In this document: piece after piece, positions 1-5,884 of the stretch
Position numbering within the stretch: position 1 is the first letter of the stretch
Layout: every line of letters begins with the position of its first letter
DNA from: Bacteroidales bacterium UBA714
GTDB lineage: Bacteria; Bacteroidota; Bacteroidia; Bacteroidales; UBA932
Direction: 5' to 3'
Assembly: GCA_002298075.1 (NCBI GenBank)
Contig: DBLW01000004.1
Coordinates: forward strand, 1 to 7,210
Length of the DNA: 7,210 bases
Translations under genes and position numbers: made by a program
Notes under the pieces: generated by a model
Told to the model about the DNA's origin: nothing
The model's input: the letters and a program-made list of their open reading frames with translations, nothing else
Databases searched by the model: none

Positions 1-15
1 AATAATGTATCAGAC

Positions 16-822
16 ATGAACATTGAAAATTTTGAAATGTATCTGCGTCAAGGAAATATGGCGGAGAATACGATTGCGGCTTACCTCTATGCCGTAAGGG
101 AATATTATTCCCGACATAAAGAACTGAACAAGCGTAATCTGCTTGTTTATAAAACCTATCTCATTGAGAAGTTCAAGCCTAAAACTGTAAATCTTCGTAT
201 TCAGGCAATGAACAAGTACCTTGATTGTATGGGAAAATCTCGTCTGAGATTAAAATCCGTCAAGGTACAACAACGTAGTTATTTGGAAAATGTAATCAGC
301 AATGCCGACTATGTTTTTCTAAAGAACAAACTTAAAAAAGAGGAAAATCGAGAGTGGTATTTCGTAGTTCGTTTCCTTGCTGCCACTGGAGCAAGAGTTA
401 GCGAACTAATACAAATGAAAGTGGAGCATGTGCAGATTGGCTATTTCGACATCTACACCAAAGGTGGCAAAATTCGTCGTATCTATATTCCTAAGGCTTT
501 ACGCAAGGAAGCCATAGAATGGCTTGGCAATGTCAATCGTGCCACTGGTTATCTTTTCCTTAATCGTTTCGGTGAACGTATCACTACCAGAGGTATTGCT
601 CAACAGTTGAAAAATTATGCTGCAAAATATGGCTTGAATGAGAAAGTGGTTTACCCTCACTCGTTCCGTCACCGCTTTGCAAAGAATTTTCTGGATAAGT
701 TCAATGACATATCCTTGCTTGCTGATTTGATGGGGCATGAAAGTATAGAAACTACCCGTATCTATCTGCGTCGTAGCAGTGCCGAGCAACAAGAGATTGT
801 CGATAAAGTGATAACTTGGTAA
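16..822 (+). CDS. Small tyrosine recombinase, hsdS-inversion type
   Basis: A 268-residue site-specific tyrosine recombinase. Residues 1-75 form a short SAM-like core-binding domain and about 95-268 the catalytic domain. Visible catalytic residues are Arg127 (ATGARVSEL), Lys149 (YTKGGK), His215 and Arg218 (PHSFRHR), His241 (LMGHES) and the nucleophile Tyr250 (TTRIYLRR). The order and spacing are complete, so the enzyme should be active. It is shorter than integrative-element integrases and lacks their N-terminal arm-binding domain. The overall wording, especially the VVYPHSFRHRFAK segment and the end at EIVDKVITW, resembles recombinases next to phase-variable type I restriction specificity genes (CreX/PsrA of pneumococcus), which invert hsdS segments. 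That role is inferred, because the hsd genes would lie left of the window. No Shine-Dalgarno is seen, as is usual in this phylum. The gene is AT-richer than those right of 1900. A general XerC/D-like invertase is the main alternative. Confidence 0.88.
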   Translation: MNIENFEMYLRQGNMAENTIAAYLYAVREYYSRHKELNKRNLLVYKTYLIEKFKPKTVNLRIQAMNKYLDCMGKSRLRLKSVKVQQRSYLENVISNADYVFLKNKLKKEENREWYFVVRFLAATGARVSELIQMKVEHVQIGYFDIYTKGGKIRRIYIPKALRKEAIEWLGNVNRATGYLFLNRFGERITTRGIAQQLKNYAAKYGLNEKVVYPHSFRHRFAKNFLDKFNDISLLADLMGHESIETTRIYLRRSSAEQQEIVDKVITW

Positions 823-827
823 ATAAA

Positions 828-863
828 ACACTGCCCCATTGGTAAAAAATTATGGGGCAGTGT
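828..863. terminator. Bidirectional stem-loop between convergent genes
   Basis: Perfect 12-bp inverted repeat, acactgccccat at 828-839 and atggggcagtgt at 852-863, with a 12-nt loop. It starts 5 bp after the recombinase stop and ends 7 bp before the stop of the TIR gene on the other strand. On the minus strand the stem is followed by a T-rich run (tttatttac). On the plus strand the tail (atagttatta) is only moderately T-rich. Its position between two convergent stops makes a shared intrinsic terminator the simplest reading. Confidence 0.8.
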
Positions 864-870
864 ATAGTTA

Positions 871-1383
871 TTATCCAATGGCATTTCTTACCGAGTCATA
901 ATCCCAATACAATGTATTTCCAACCCATTTTTCCATCGGCGCATGAATGCCACGATTTCTGACCACTTCTGGACATTTGGATCTATTCACCAATGTTGAT
1001 TTATACAGGACTATTATTTTTAGACCATCCCGAATCGCTTTCTCGCATTCGAAATCAATATAACTCCGAGTATCCACTGTATGTCCTCGACCACAAGTCC
1101 CCCAATAACTATTGTAGCTATTACAATATTGGCATCCACCAGCCCTTAATTCTTTTGTGTGTTCACCAACGATAAGGATAAATGTTTTAGAAGCATCCAA
1201 CCGCTCAGCCAATGACCTTTTAATCGAGCAATTTAGGCTTGTATCTCTTGCTTGCTTTAATTCATGAGCATCCGAAAATGAAAGTCCATATCGGGAACTG
1301 TCATTCCACCGGTGCAATGCGTCAACGGCATCTTTGTCATTATCCCAATCTCCGGCGATATAAGTTCTTGTTCTATAATACAT
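871..1383 (-). CDS. thsB: TIR-like domain protein, Thoeris ThsB-like
   Basis: A 170-residue single-domain cytosolic protein with no signal peptide or membrane segment. It follows the TIR-like (DUF1863/ThsB) pattern: a first strand with an aspartate-rich turn (YIAGDWDND, 8-16), an SFSDAHE segment (35-41), a helix ending in RLDASKTFILIVGEHT (61-76), and IDFECEKAI (109-117) followed by LKIIVLYK (121-128). Glu112 aligns with the catalytic glutamate of NADase TIR domains (compare YEIEKA in ThsB). In Thoeris, such proteins sense phage infection and convert NAD+ into an ADP-ribose-based signal for a partner effector. The upstream partner here is a macro-domain gene ending 2 bp before this start (TAG CC ATG), so the two are translated as one unit, as in type II Thoeris. 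Oddity: a cysteine-rich insert between 84 and 101 (C84, C87, C97, H101). The alternative is a stand-alone TIR protein with another substrate. Confidence 0.78.
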   Translation of the reverse strand: MYYRTRTYIAGDWDNDKDAVDALHRWNDSSRYGLSFSDAHELKQARDTSLNCSIKRSLAERLDASKTFILIVGEHTKELRAGGCQYCNSYNSYWGTCGRGHTVDTRSYIDFECEKAIRDGLKIIVLYKSTLVNRSKCPEVVRNRGIHAPMEKWVGNTLYWDYDSVRNAIG

Positions 1384-1385
1384 GG

Positions 1386-1853
1386 CTAAAATATTTTTTT
1401 AATATCGTACAAATTAATTTTATCTATAGATTCCCGTGTTAATACAATCGTTATCGGTTGATATATTTGAGCATTTGATGTTTTAAGTGTGCAAAGAATA
1501 CAACGAAGCAAATGAAATTCATTCTTGTCTGTAATGCGCGTTATACCTCCTCCAAGTAAAGGTATTGTAACTGGCCTATGTGCATAAACTCTACTTATTT
1601 CATTCCACATTGCCCGAAGACAAGTTTCATAATCGTTATGAGACAGTTTGGCTTGATTATTCTCAAAATGAGAAAATGCTAACAATAAATAATCTTGATA
1701 TGTGATGATTCGGCCAAGTGGGTGATAGGTTCGACCTGCTTTTGTTTTCCTCTTCATACCCGGTATATCTTCTGCCTCATCAATCTTTTTATTCAAATCA
1801 TCAATATACGAACCGGACGGAAAGACTTTTTCAAATGCACCCACAAACCACAT
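1386..1853 (-). CDS. thsA: 5'-truncated macro-domain protein, Thoeris ThsA-like remnant
   Basis: A 155-residue frame matching the C-terminal two thirds of the macro domain of type II Thoeris effectors. Visible parts are GAFEKVFPSGSYIDDL (5-20), the strand pair HPLGRIITYQDYLLLAFSHF (44-63), a helix with YETCLRAMWNEI (75-86), the glycine-rich ligand loop IPLLGGGITRI (97-107) and a final strand ITIVLTR (134-140). Family effectors carry two N-terminal membrane helices and a first macro segment with an Asn/Asp nucleotide loop; both are missing. Immediately upstream in frame are TAA, TGA and GAT before this ATG, and the DNA beyond belongs to the divergent glycosylase gene and its promoter, so the 5' part has been lost rather than frameshifted. 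No TAnnTTTG promoter is seen on this strand. It is the first gene of a pair with the TIR gene. It may be a dead remnant or, less likely, a soluble ligand-binding protein. The symbol reflects family only. Confidence 0.68.
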   Translation of the reverse strand: MWFVGAFEKVFPSGSYIDDLNKKIDEAEDIPGMKRKTKAGRTYHPLGRIITYQDYLLLAFSHFENNQAKLSHNDYETCLRAMWNEISRVYAHRPVTIPLLGGGITRITDKNEFHLLRCILCTLKTSNAQIYQPITIVLTRESIDKINLYDIKKIF

Positions 1854-1920
1854 ATCTCATTAGATTTCAAACACTTTGCATATTTCCTCCGAAATCCATC
1901 CGTATGTGGGCGAGTTGTTG

Positions 1921-1928
1921 TATCTTTG
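1921..1928 (+). promoter_or_regulatory. Bacteroidetes -7 promoter element of the glycosylase gene
   Basis: tatctttg matches the TAnnTTTG consensus. A TTG lies just before it, but no well-spaced -33 TTTG is obvious. It ends 5 nt before the ATG at 1934, so the predicted transcript would have almost no leader. Confidence 0.55.
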
Positions 1929-1933
1929 TTAGC

Positions 1934-2821
1934 ATGGAAACAAAAGACATACAGACTGAGAAACATCCCCTTGAGCCGTTTTTGCCGGAGGGGGCCAGGA
2001 TACTTATGCTCGGCAGCTTTCCGCCGAAACGGGAGAGATGGTCGATGGACTTCTTCTATCCTAATTTCATAAACGACATGTGGCGCATCACAGGCCATAT
2101 TTTCTTCGGTGACAAAGACCATTTCATCGCAGAAAGCACAATCGGGAATCAAACCGGCATCTCATCCTCGGACACAGGATGCAATATACAATATGCTGAG
2201 CCAAGCAATCATATAACAGAACAACATTGCAAATCGCCGAAAGAACAAAACTGCATACAGCAGGATGACACGACTGACGGAAAGTCCAGAAAGACATCTA
2301 AGAAAGTAAAACCTAACAAATTCAACAAAGAAAAGATAGTCAGTTTCTGCACATCCAAAGGCATAGCTCTCTATGACACGGCATGCGAAGTCCGGAGGCT
2401 CAAAGACAACGCCTCCGACAAATTCCTTGAAGTCGTGCAGGCCACGGACCTGCCAAGCCTGCTGGCCGCAATACCTGAATGCCATGCGATAGTGACAACA
2501 GGCCAGAAAGCCACAGACGTGATAGTCGAAACCTTCGGCTGCACGGAACCGCCTGTGGGAGGAATGACGGAATTTACCATACCGGCACCAGACGAAATGG
2601 CTGACTCAAAGAACAAGACATCGGGGCAAAGCCCCGTAATGACATGCAATGGCCTGACCAACCAGGCCACAAGCCCAGACCACACGGCGGGACAAAATAC
2701 AAGGCAAAGGAGAATGCGTTTCTGGAGAATGCCCTCCTCATCCCGCGCCTATCCCCTCGCCCTTGAAAAGAAAGCCGAATACTATAGGGCAATGTACATG
2801 CACGAAGGCCTGCTGAAATGA
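1934..2821 (+). CDS. UDG-superfamily DNA glycosylase with two polar inserts
   Basis: A 295-residue cytosolic base-excision repair enzyme that would remove deaminated bases (uracil or hypoxanthine) from DNA. Motif 1 is ILMLGSFPPKRERW (23-36). It is followed by FFYPNFINDMWRITG (40-54), which matches the YYAHPxNxFW block of family-6 hypoxanthine-DNA and related glycosylases, with Asn47 in the catalytic asparagine position. The middle segment GIALYDTACEVRRLKDNASD (143-162) and strand AIVTTGQKATD (185-195) are conserved family parts. Motif 2 is RMPSSSRAYP (265-274). Two low-complexity polar stretches, about 66-129 and 218-259, sit in loops where relatives are short, and account for the extra length. 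The frame is open back to 1718, but upstream codons overlap the macro gene and lack family motifs. The ATG at 1934 follows a promoter-like tatctttg and precedes the first conserved motif. Exact substrate specificity is not readable from sequence. Confidence 0.83.
   Translation: METKDIQTEKHPLEPFLPEGARILMLGSFPPKRERWSMDFFYPNFINDMWRITGHIFFGDKDHFIAESTIGNQTGISSSDTGCNIQYAEPSNHITEQHCKSPKEQNCIQQDDTTDGKSRKTSKKVKPNKFNKEKIVSFCTSKGIALYDTACEVRRLKDNASDKFLEVVQATDLPSLLAAIPECHAIVTTGQKATDVIVETFGCTEPPVGGMTEFTIPAPDEMADSKNKTSGQSPVMTCNGLTNQATSPDHTAGQNTRQRRMRFWRMPSSSRAYPLALEKKAEYYRAMYMHEGLLK
2622..2669. repeat. Two adjacent small inverted repeats inside the glycosylase gene
   Basis: Perfect stems cggggc/gccccg (2622-2627 and 2631-2636, 3-nt loop) and tggcctg/caggcca (2650-2656 and 2663-2669, 6-nt loop) lie 13 bp apart. 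Both fall within the second polar insert of the glycosylase and are absent from its conserved motifs. Confidence 0.6.
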
Positions 2822-2829
2822 CCTCAGCT

Positions 2830-2872
2830 CCACAGTTCATCAGTGCCACAATCCATCAGCGCCACAATTAAC
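2830..2872 (+). repeat. 16-bp imperfect tandem repeat, about 2.7 copies
   Basis: Units are ccacagttcatcagtg (2830-2845), ccacaatccatcagcg (2846-2861) and a partial ccacaattaac (2862-2872). The two full units agree at 13 of 16 positions. The array fills most of the gap between the glycosylase stop and the peptidase start, so it would lie in the leader of the peptidase message. Confidence 0.6.
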
Positions 2873-5014
2873 ATGAAAAACAATTACAACATGAAACGGA
2901 TAATAACGACCATCGCACTTGCAATCGCTGCATCAGCCGCCCTCCATGCCGACGAGGGCATGTGGCTTCCGTCACTTATTTCACAACGCATCCAAGACAT
3001 GCAGGACAAAGGCTTCAGGCTCAATGCAGAAGACATTTACAGCATCAACCAGGCCTCCCTCAAAGACGCCGTAGTACTGTTCGGACGCGGCTGTACCGGC
3101 GAGCTTATTTCTCCAGAAGGCCTGCTTCTGACCAACCATCACTGCGGATACGGGCAGATACAGCAGCACAGCAGCGTGGAACACGACTACCTCAAAGACG
3201 GATTCTGGGCAATGAACAGGGACGAGGAACTGCCGAACAAAGGACTTACGGTAAGCTTTCTCGAAAGGATGGAAGACGTCACTACAATAATCCTCAACGG
3301 GTATTCGGAATGCATGAGTGAGGCTCAGAGGGCAGAACTTGTAAAGTCCAACTCAAAAAAGCTCATTGAAGACTCAACCGCAGACGGCCAAGGACTCAGG
3401 GCAACAGTCGAATCCCTCTACTACGGCAACCAGTATTTCCTTTTCATATACAGGGAATACAGTGACATACGCCTTGTAGGGGCACCACCATCGGCAGTCG
3501 GAAAATTCGGAGGAGACACGGACAACTGGATGTGGCCAAGACACACAGGAGACTTCTCGATGTTCCGCATCTATGCCGGCAAAGACAACATGCCTGCACC
3601 ATACTCCAAGGACAACATTCCGTATAAACCGAAAAAATATTTCACAATCTCACTCAAAGGGGTCGAAGAGGGCGACTTCACATTCATCTACGGCTTTCCC
3701 GGCCGAACGCAGGAATACCTTCATTCCTCTGGTGTAAGATATATTGGAGAAATATCGGACCCGCACAAGATACGTCTGCGCACAATCAGGCTCGGCATAC
3801 AGAAAAAATACATGCAGCAGAGCCAGGACATCAGGATACGCTATTCATCCAAGAATGCTTCCGTCGCGAATGCATGGAAAAAATGGCAGGGAGAAGCCAA
3901 GGGCCTGCGCAAAATGAACACCGTCAGCACCAAGCGAAGATTTGAAGAAAAATTCTCCCGCTGGGCGTGCGGAAGCAGATACGAAGGACTTGTCGGCAGG
4001 ATAGACTCACTATACAGGGAACTCGAGCCATACAGTTATGCCACAGATTACTATGCAGAAACGGCACGAACAATAGAACTCGCCAATTTCGCGGCCAAAG
4101 TCGGCAGAATGTATTCAGACGGTAAATTCTCCAAGAGCAGGCTTGAGGAAATGTCAGCAGATTTCTACCGGGACTATTATGCTCCGATTGACATGGAATG
4201 CTTTGCGGCAATGATGGATGAATACCTAAGGAATGTTCCGGAGCAGTTCCATCCGGACTACCTGAAGAATTCAATCTCTGTCTATGGAAACGTTTCAGTA
4301 TGGGCCGATTCCCTTTTCTCAAATTCAATTTTCACAAGACGCGGCATTGTGGAGGCTCTCGAAGAAGACGGAGCAGAGCAAGTATTCTCAGATCCGGCCT
4401 ATATATTTGCGGACAGCTTCTCAAAATGGTACGCAGACGAAATCTGGCCGCGCATAGCCGATACTGAAAGAGAACTCCAGCTTGCATACAGGGACTATAT
4501 GAGAGGTATGATGGAATATGAAGAGTCCGTAAACGGAAAACAGGGGCTTGAAAAATTCTATCCTGACGCAAACCTTACACTGCGGGTCGCATACGGCAAC
4601 ATAAGCGGCTACTCCCCTGCTGACGGTGTCATCTATGAGCCGTCGTCATCACTCAAGGGAATAATGGAAAAAGACAATCCGGAAATTTTCGACTATAACA
4701 TACCGCAAAGACTGAGGGACATCTACGCCTCCAAGGACTACGGAAAGTGGGCCGGCAAGGACGGTGAGATTCCGGTATGCTTCATTGCGACCAACCACAC
4801 CACAGGAGGAAACTCAGGAAGTCCCGTAATCAATTCGGACGGCAATCTGATAGGAATAAATTTTGACAGGGTCTGGGAAGGTACAATGAGCGACATCGCT
4901 TTCGACCCGGATTTCTGCAGAAATATCGCGCTTGACATACGCTACGTGCTCTTTACCATTGACAAGGTGGCCGGAGCCGGGCATCTTCTTGACGAGATGA
5001 GTTTTGCGGAATAA
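2873..5014 (+). CDS. dpp11: S46 family dipeptidyl peptidase, DPP11-like (Asp/Glu-specific)
   Basis: A 713-residue exported serine exopeptidase that removes dipeptides from oligopeptide N-termini in the periplasm, feeding peptide uptake. A signal peptide occupies residues 1-26: basic MKR, hydrophobic IITTIALAIAASA, likely cut after ALHA before DEGMW. The chymotrypsin-like fold shows catalytic His90 (TNHHCGYGQIQ), a probable Asp227 (HTGDFSMFRIY, in the position of the trypsin-family DIALL motif) and Ser648 (TGGNSGSPV). A helical domain of roughly 300 residues (about 300-610) splits the two barrels, as in the family. Eighteen residues after the serine is Arg666 (INFDRVWEG), equal to Arg673 of Porphyromonas gingivalis DPP11. 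This residue sets preference for Asp/Glu at P1, whereas DPP7 has glycine there. Length fits the usual 700-720. Start choice: ATG 2873; ATG 2891 (MKRIITT) is equally good, and GTG 2843 is unlikely. It follows the glycosylase by 51 bp and may be co-transcribed. Confidence 0.92.
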   Translation: MKNNYNMKRIITTIALAIAASAALHADEGMWLPSLISQRIQDMQDKGFRLNAEDIYSINQASLKDAVVLFGRGCTGELISPEGLLLTNHHCGYGQIQQHSSVEHDYLKDGFWAMNRDEELPNKGLTVSFLERMEDVTTIILNGYSECMSEAQRAELVKSNSKKLIEDSTADGQGLRATVESLYYGNQYFLFIYREYSDIRLVGAPPSAVGKFGGDTDNWMWPRHTGDFSMFRIYAGKDNMPAPYSKDNIPYKPKKYFTISLKGVEEGDFTFIYGFPGRTQEYLHSSGVRYIGEISDPHKIRLRTIRLGIQKKYMQQSQDIRIRYSSKNASVANAWKKWQGEAKGLRKMNTVSTKRRFEEKFSRWACGSRYEGLVGRIDSLYRELEPYSYATDYYAETARTIELANFAAKVGRMYSDGKFSKSRLEEMSADFYRDYYAPIDMECFAAMMDEYLRNVPEQFHPDYLKNSISVYGNVSVWADSLFSNSIFTRRGIVEALEEDGAEQVFSDPAYIFADSFSKWYADEIWPRIADTERELQLAYRDYMRGMMEYEESVNGKQGLEKFYPDANLTLRVAYGNISGYSPADGVIYEPSSSLKGIMEKDNPEIFDYNIPQRLRDIYASKDYGKWAGKDGEIPVCFIATNHTTGGNSGSPVINSDGNLIGINFDRVWEGTMSDIAFDPDFCRNIALDIRYVLFTIDKVAGAGHLLDEMSFAE

Positions 5015-5042
5015 TTCAAATGCTTATTAAGAAATTAATTCA

Positions 5043-5050
5043 TACATTTG
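5043..5050 (+). promoter_or_regulatory. Bacteroidetes -7 promoter element of the NYN gene
   Basis: tacatttg matches TAnnTTTG in an AT-rich gap after the peptidase stop. It lies 21 bp before the ATG at 5072 and gives a predicted leader of roughly 10-15 nt. A clear -33 element is not visible. It suggests the gene is not dependent on read-through from the peptidase. Confidence 0.5.
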
Positions 5051-5071
5051 CAAAAACACAAGCTTGCACTG

Positions 5072-5692
5072 ATGGCAAATTTTGAAAACAAATCCATAGG
5101 CGTATTCATTGACGGAGGATATTTTGCCAAAGTCAATGAAGCGCTTGAGCGGCAGATGAAGATGAGCGTCAACATCAAGGCCCTCTTCCGCTTCATTCCG
5201 GAACTGATAGGACAACAGGATGACATGGACAGCAAAAAGCTGTTCATCACGGAAAGCCATTACTACAGAGGACGGTACAGGGTAAACGACGCACAGAACA
5301 AGCATCTGCTGTTCTCGGAAAGGCTTTTTGAAGATTCATTGATTGAGAATGACATCATAATACATTACAAGCATCTGCGTGAGGTGCACGGCAGCCACGG
5401 ACCGACCGTAATAGAGAAAGGAATCGACACGTGGTTCGCGCTCGACACATACGAAATGACTCTATACAGGGATTTTGACTATGTGGTTCTTATAAGCGGT
5501 GATGCAGACCATGAGATGCTCGCAAAAAAACTAAAGGCTCTCAAGACTCATGTCATCCTTCTCACTTGGGACCCGGCCGACACAGGCTCCACATCACGCC
5601 TGCTGAGCGAGGAGGCATGCACCCACATTGAGCTGAAGAAACTTACAGACAAAGACCCGTCGCTTATAAAAAGGCTGTGCAACCAGCTTTAA
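5072..5692 (+). CDS. NYN domain (PIN-like nuclease fold, LabA/DUF88 type) protein
   Basis: A 206-residue cytosolic protein. Acidic residues expected for a PIN/NYN metal-dependent ribonuclease site are all present: Asp14 (IGVFIDGGYFAK), Asp119 (EKGIDTWFALD), and Asp144 and Asp146 (VLISGDADHEML). Strand VILLTW (161-166) and the C-terminal segment TSRLLSEEACTHIELKKL (174-191) also follow the LabA/DUF88 pattern. Family members are thought to be RNases, but substrates are mostly unknown, so the function stays general. The start at ATG 5072 is preferred, because the in-frame TTG at 5048 is part of the TAnnTTTG promoter. The gene is flanked by its own promoter and a downstream hairpin (5713-5781), so it is probably monocistronic. 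Base composition matches the neighbouring core genes, and nothing suggests recent transfer or damage. Confidence 0.85.
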   Translation: MANFENKSIGVFIDGGYFAKVNEALERQMKMSVNIKALFRFIPELIGQQDDMDSKKLFITESHYYRGRYRVNDAQNKHLLFSERLFEDSLIENDIIIHYKHLREVHGSHGPTVIEKGIDTWFALDTYEMTLYRDFDYVVLISGDADHEMLAKKLKALKTHVILLTWDPADTGSTSRLLSEEACTHIELKKLTDKDPSLIKRLCNQL

Positions 5693-5712
5693 GACGACCG
5701 AAAACCAAGACA

Positions 5713-5781
5713 GGCACCGTACTTCATTATGACACACAGGCGTTTCGAGGGCCCTTGCGGCATAAGATGAATAACGGTGCC
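5713..5781. terminator. Long imperfect hairpin after the NYN gene, possible terminator
   Basis: Outer arms ggcaccgt (5713-5720) and acggtgcc (5774-5781) pair perfectly. After a 2-nt mismatch, ttcat pairs with atgaa, then tatg with cata past a bulge. The loop of about 30 nt contains the gggccc palindrome. The T-rich ttattgtt follows on the plus strand, 20 bp after the NYN stop. A terminator is most likely; a structured leader for the downstream genes is possible. Confidence 0.45.
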
Positions 5782-5846
5782 TTATTGTTCCGGACATATT
5801 TTTTATAAAAACACATATTGGGCTATACTTTGGCACAAGCTGACCT

Positions 5847-5854
5847 TATTTTTG
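5847..5854 (+). promoter_or_regulatory. Possible -7 promoter element for the mini-protein/SDR operon
   Basis: tatttttg matches TAnnTTTG. TTG-containing stretches lie upstream (5818-5820 and 5829-5832), but neither spacing is ideal. Predicted transcription would start near 5860, leaving a leader of about 25 nt that includes the Shine-Dalgarno at 5873-5880. Confidence 0.45.
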
Positions 5855-5872
5855 CCACATGAAACTTTTAAA

Positions 5873-5880
5873 AAGGAGGT
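5873..5880 (+). promoter_or_regulatory. Perfect Shine-Dalgarno, unusual for this phylum
   Basis: aaggaggt is fully complementary to the 16S rRNA 3' end and lies 4 nt before the ATG at 5885. No other gene in the window has such a site, and it decides the start of the mini-protein. Confidence 0.75.
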
Positions 5881-5884
5881 TAAC

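Noticed and set aside
16..822. Recombinase as housekeeping XerC/XerD or conjugative-element integrase
   Set aside because: It is shorter, with wording closer to hsdS-associated invertases; no mobilisation genes, attachment repeats or tRNA target are visible.
828..863. 12-bp inverted repeat as recombinase att or inversion site
   Set aside because: A single copy between convergent stops, with a T-rich tail on one side, is explained by a terminator; no second copy was seen in the window.
1718..1933. In-frame 5' extension of the glycosylase to ATG 1718
   Set aside because: It overlaps the macro gene antisense, has no family motif, and would place the promoter-like tatctttg inside the gene.
1793..2152. 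119-codon minus-strand frame across the island junction, considered as the missing 5' half of the macro gene
   Set aside because: It is antisense to conserved glycosylase codons, shows no membrane segments or macro motifs, and is in a different frame from the macro remnant.
2843..2872. GTG 2843 as the peptidase start
   Set aside because: It would add residues encoded by the tandem repeat in front of a good signal peptide; ATG 2873 or 2891 fit better.
2830..2872. Short tandem repeat as CRISPR
   Set aside because: Units are contiguous with no spacers and only 16 bp long.
2981..4938. Several minus-strand open frames within the peptidase gene
   Set aside because: All are shadows of a clearly conserved plus-strand enzyme and have no recognisable domains.
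5048..5071. TTG 5048 as start of the NYN gene
   Set aside because: This TTG is the end of the TAnnTTTG promoter element, and conserved NYN sequence begins only after ATG 5072.
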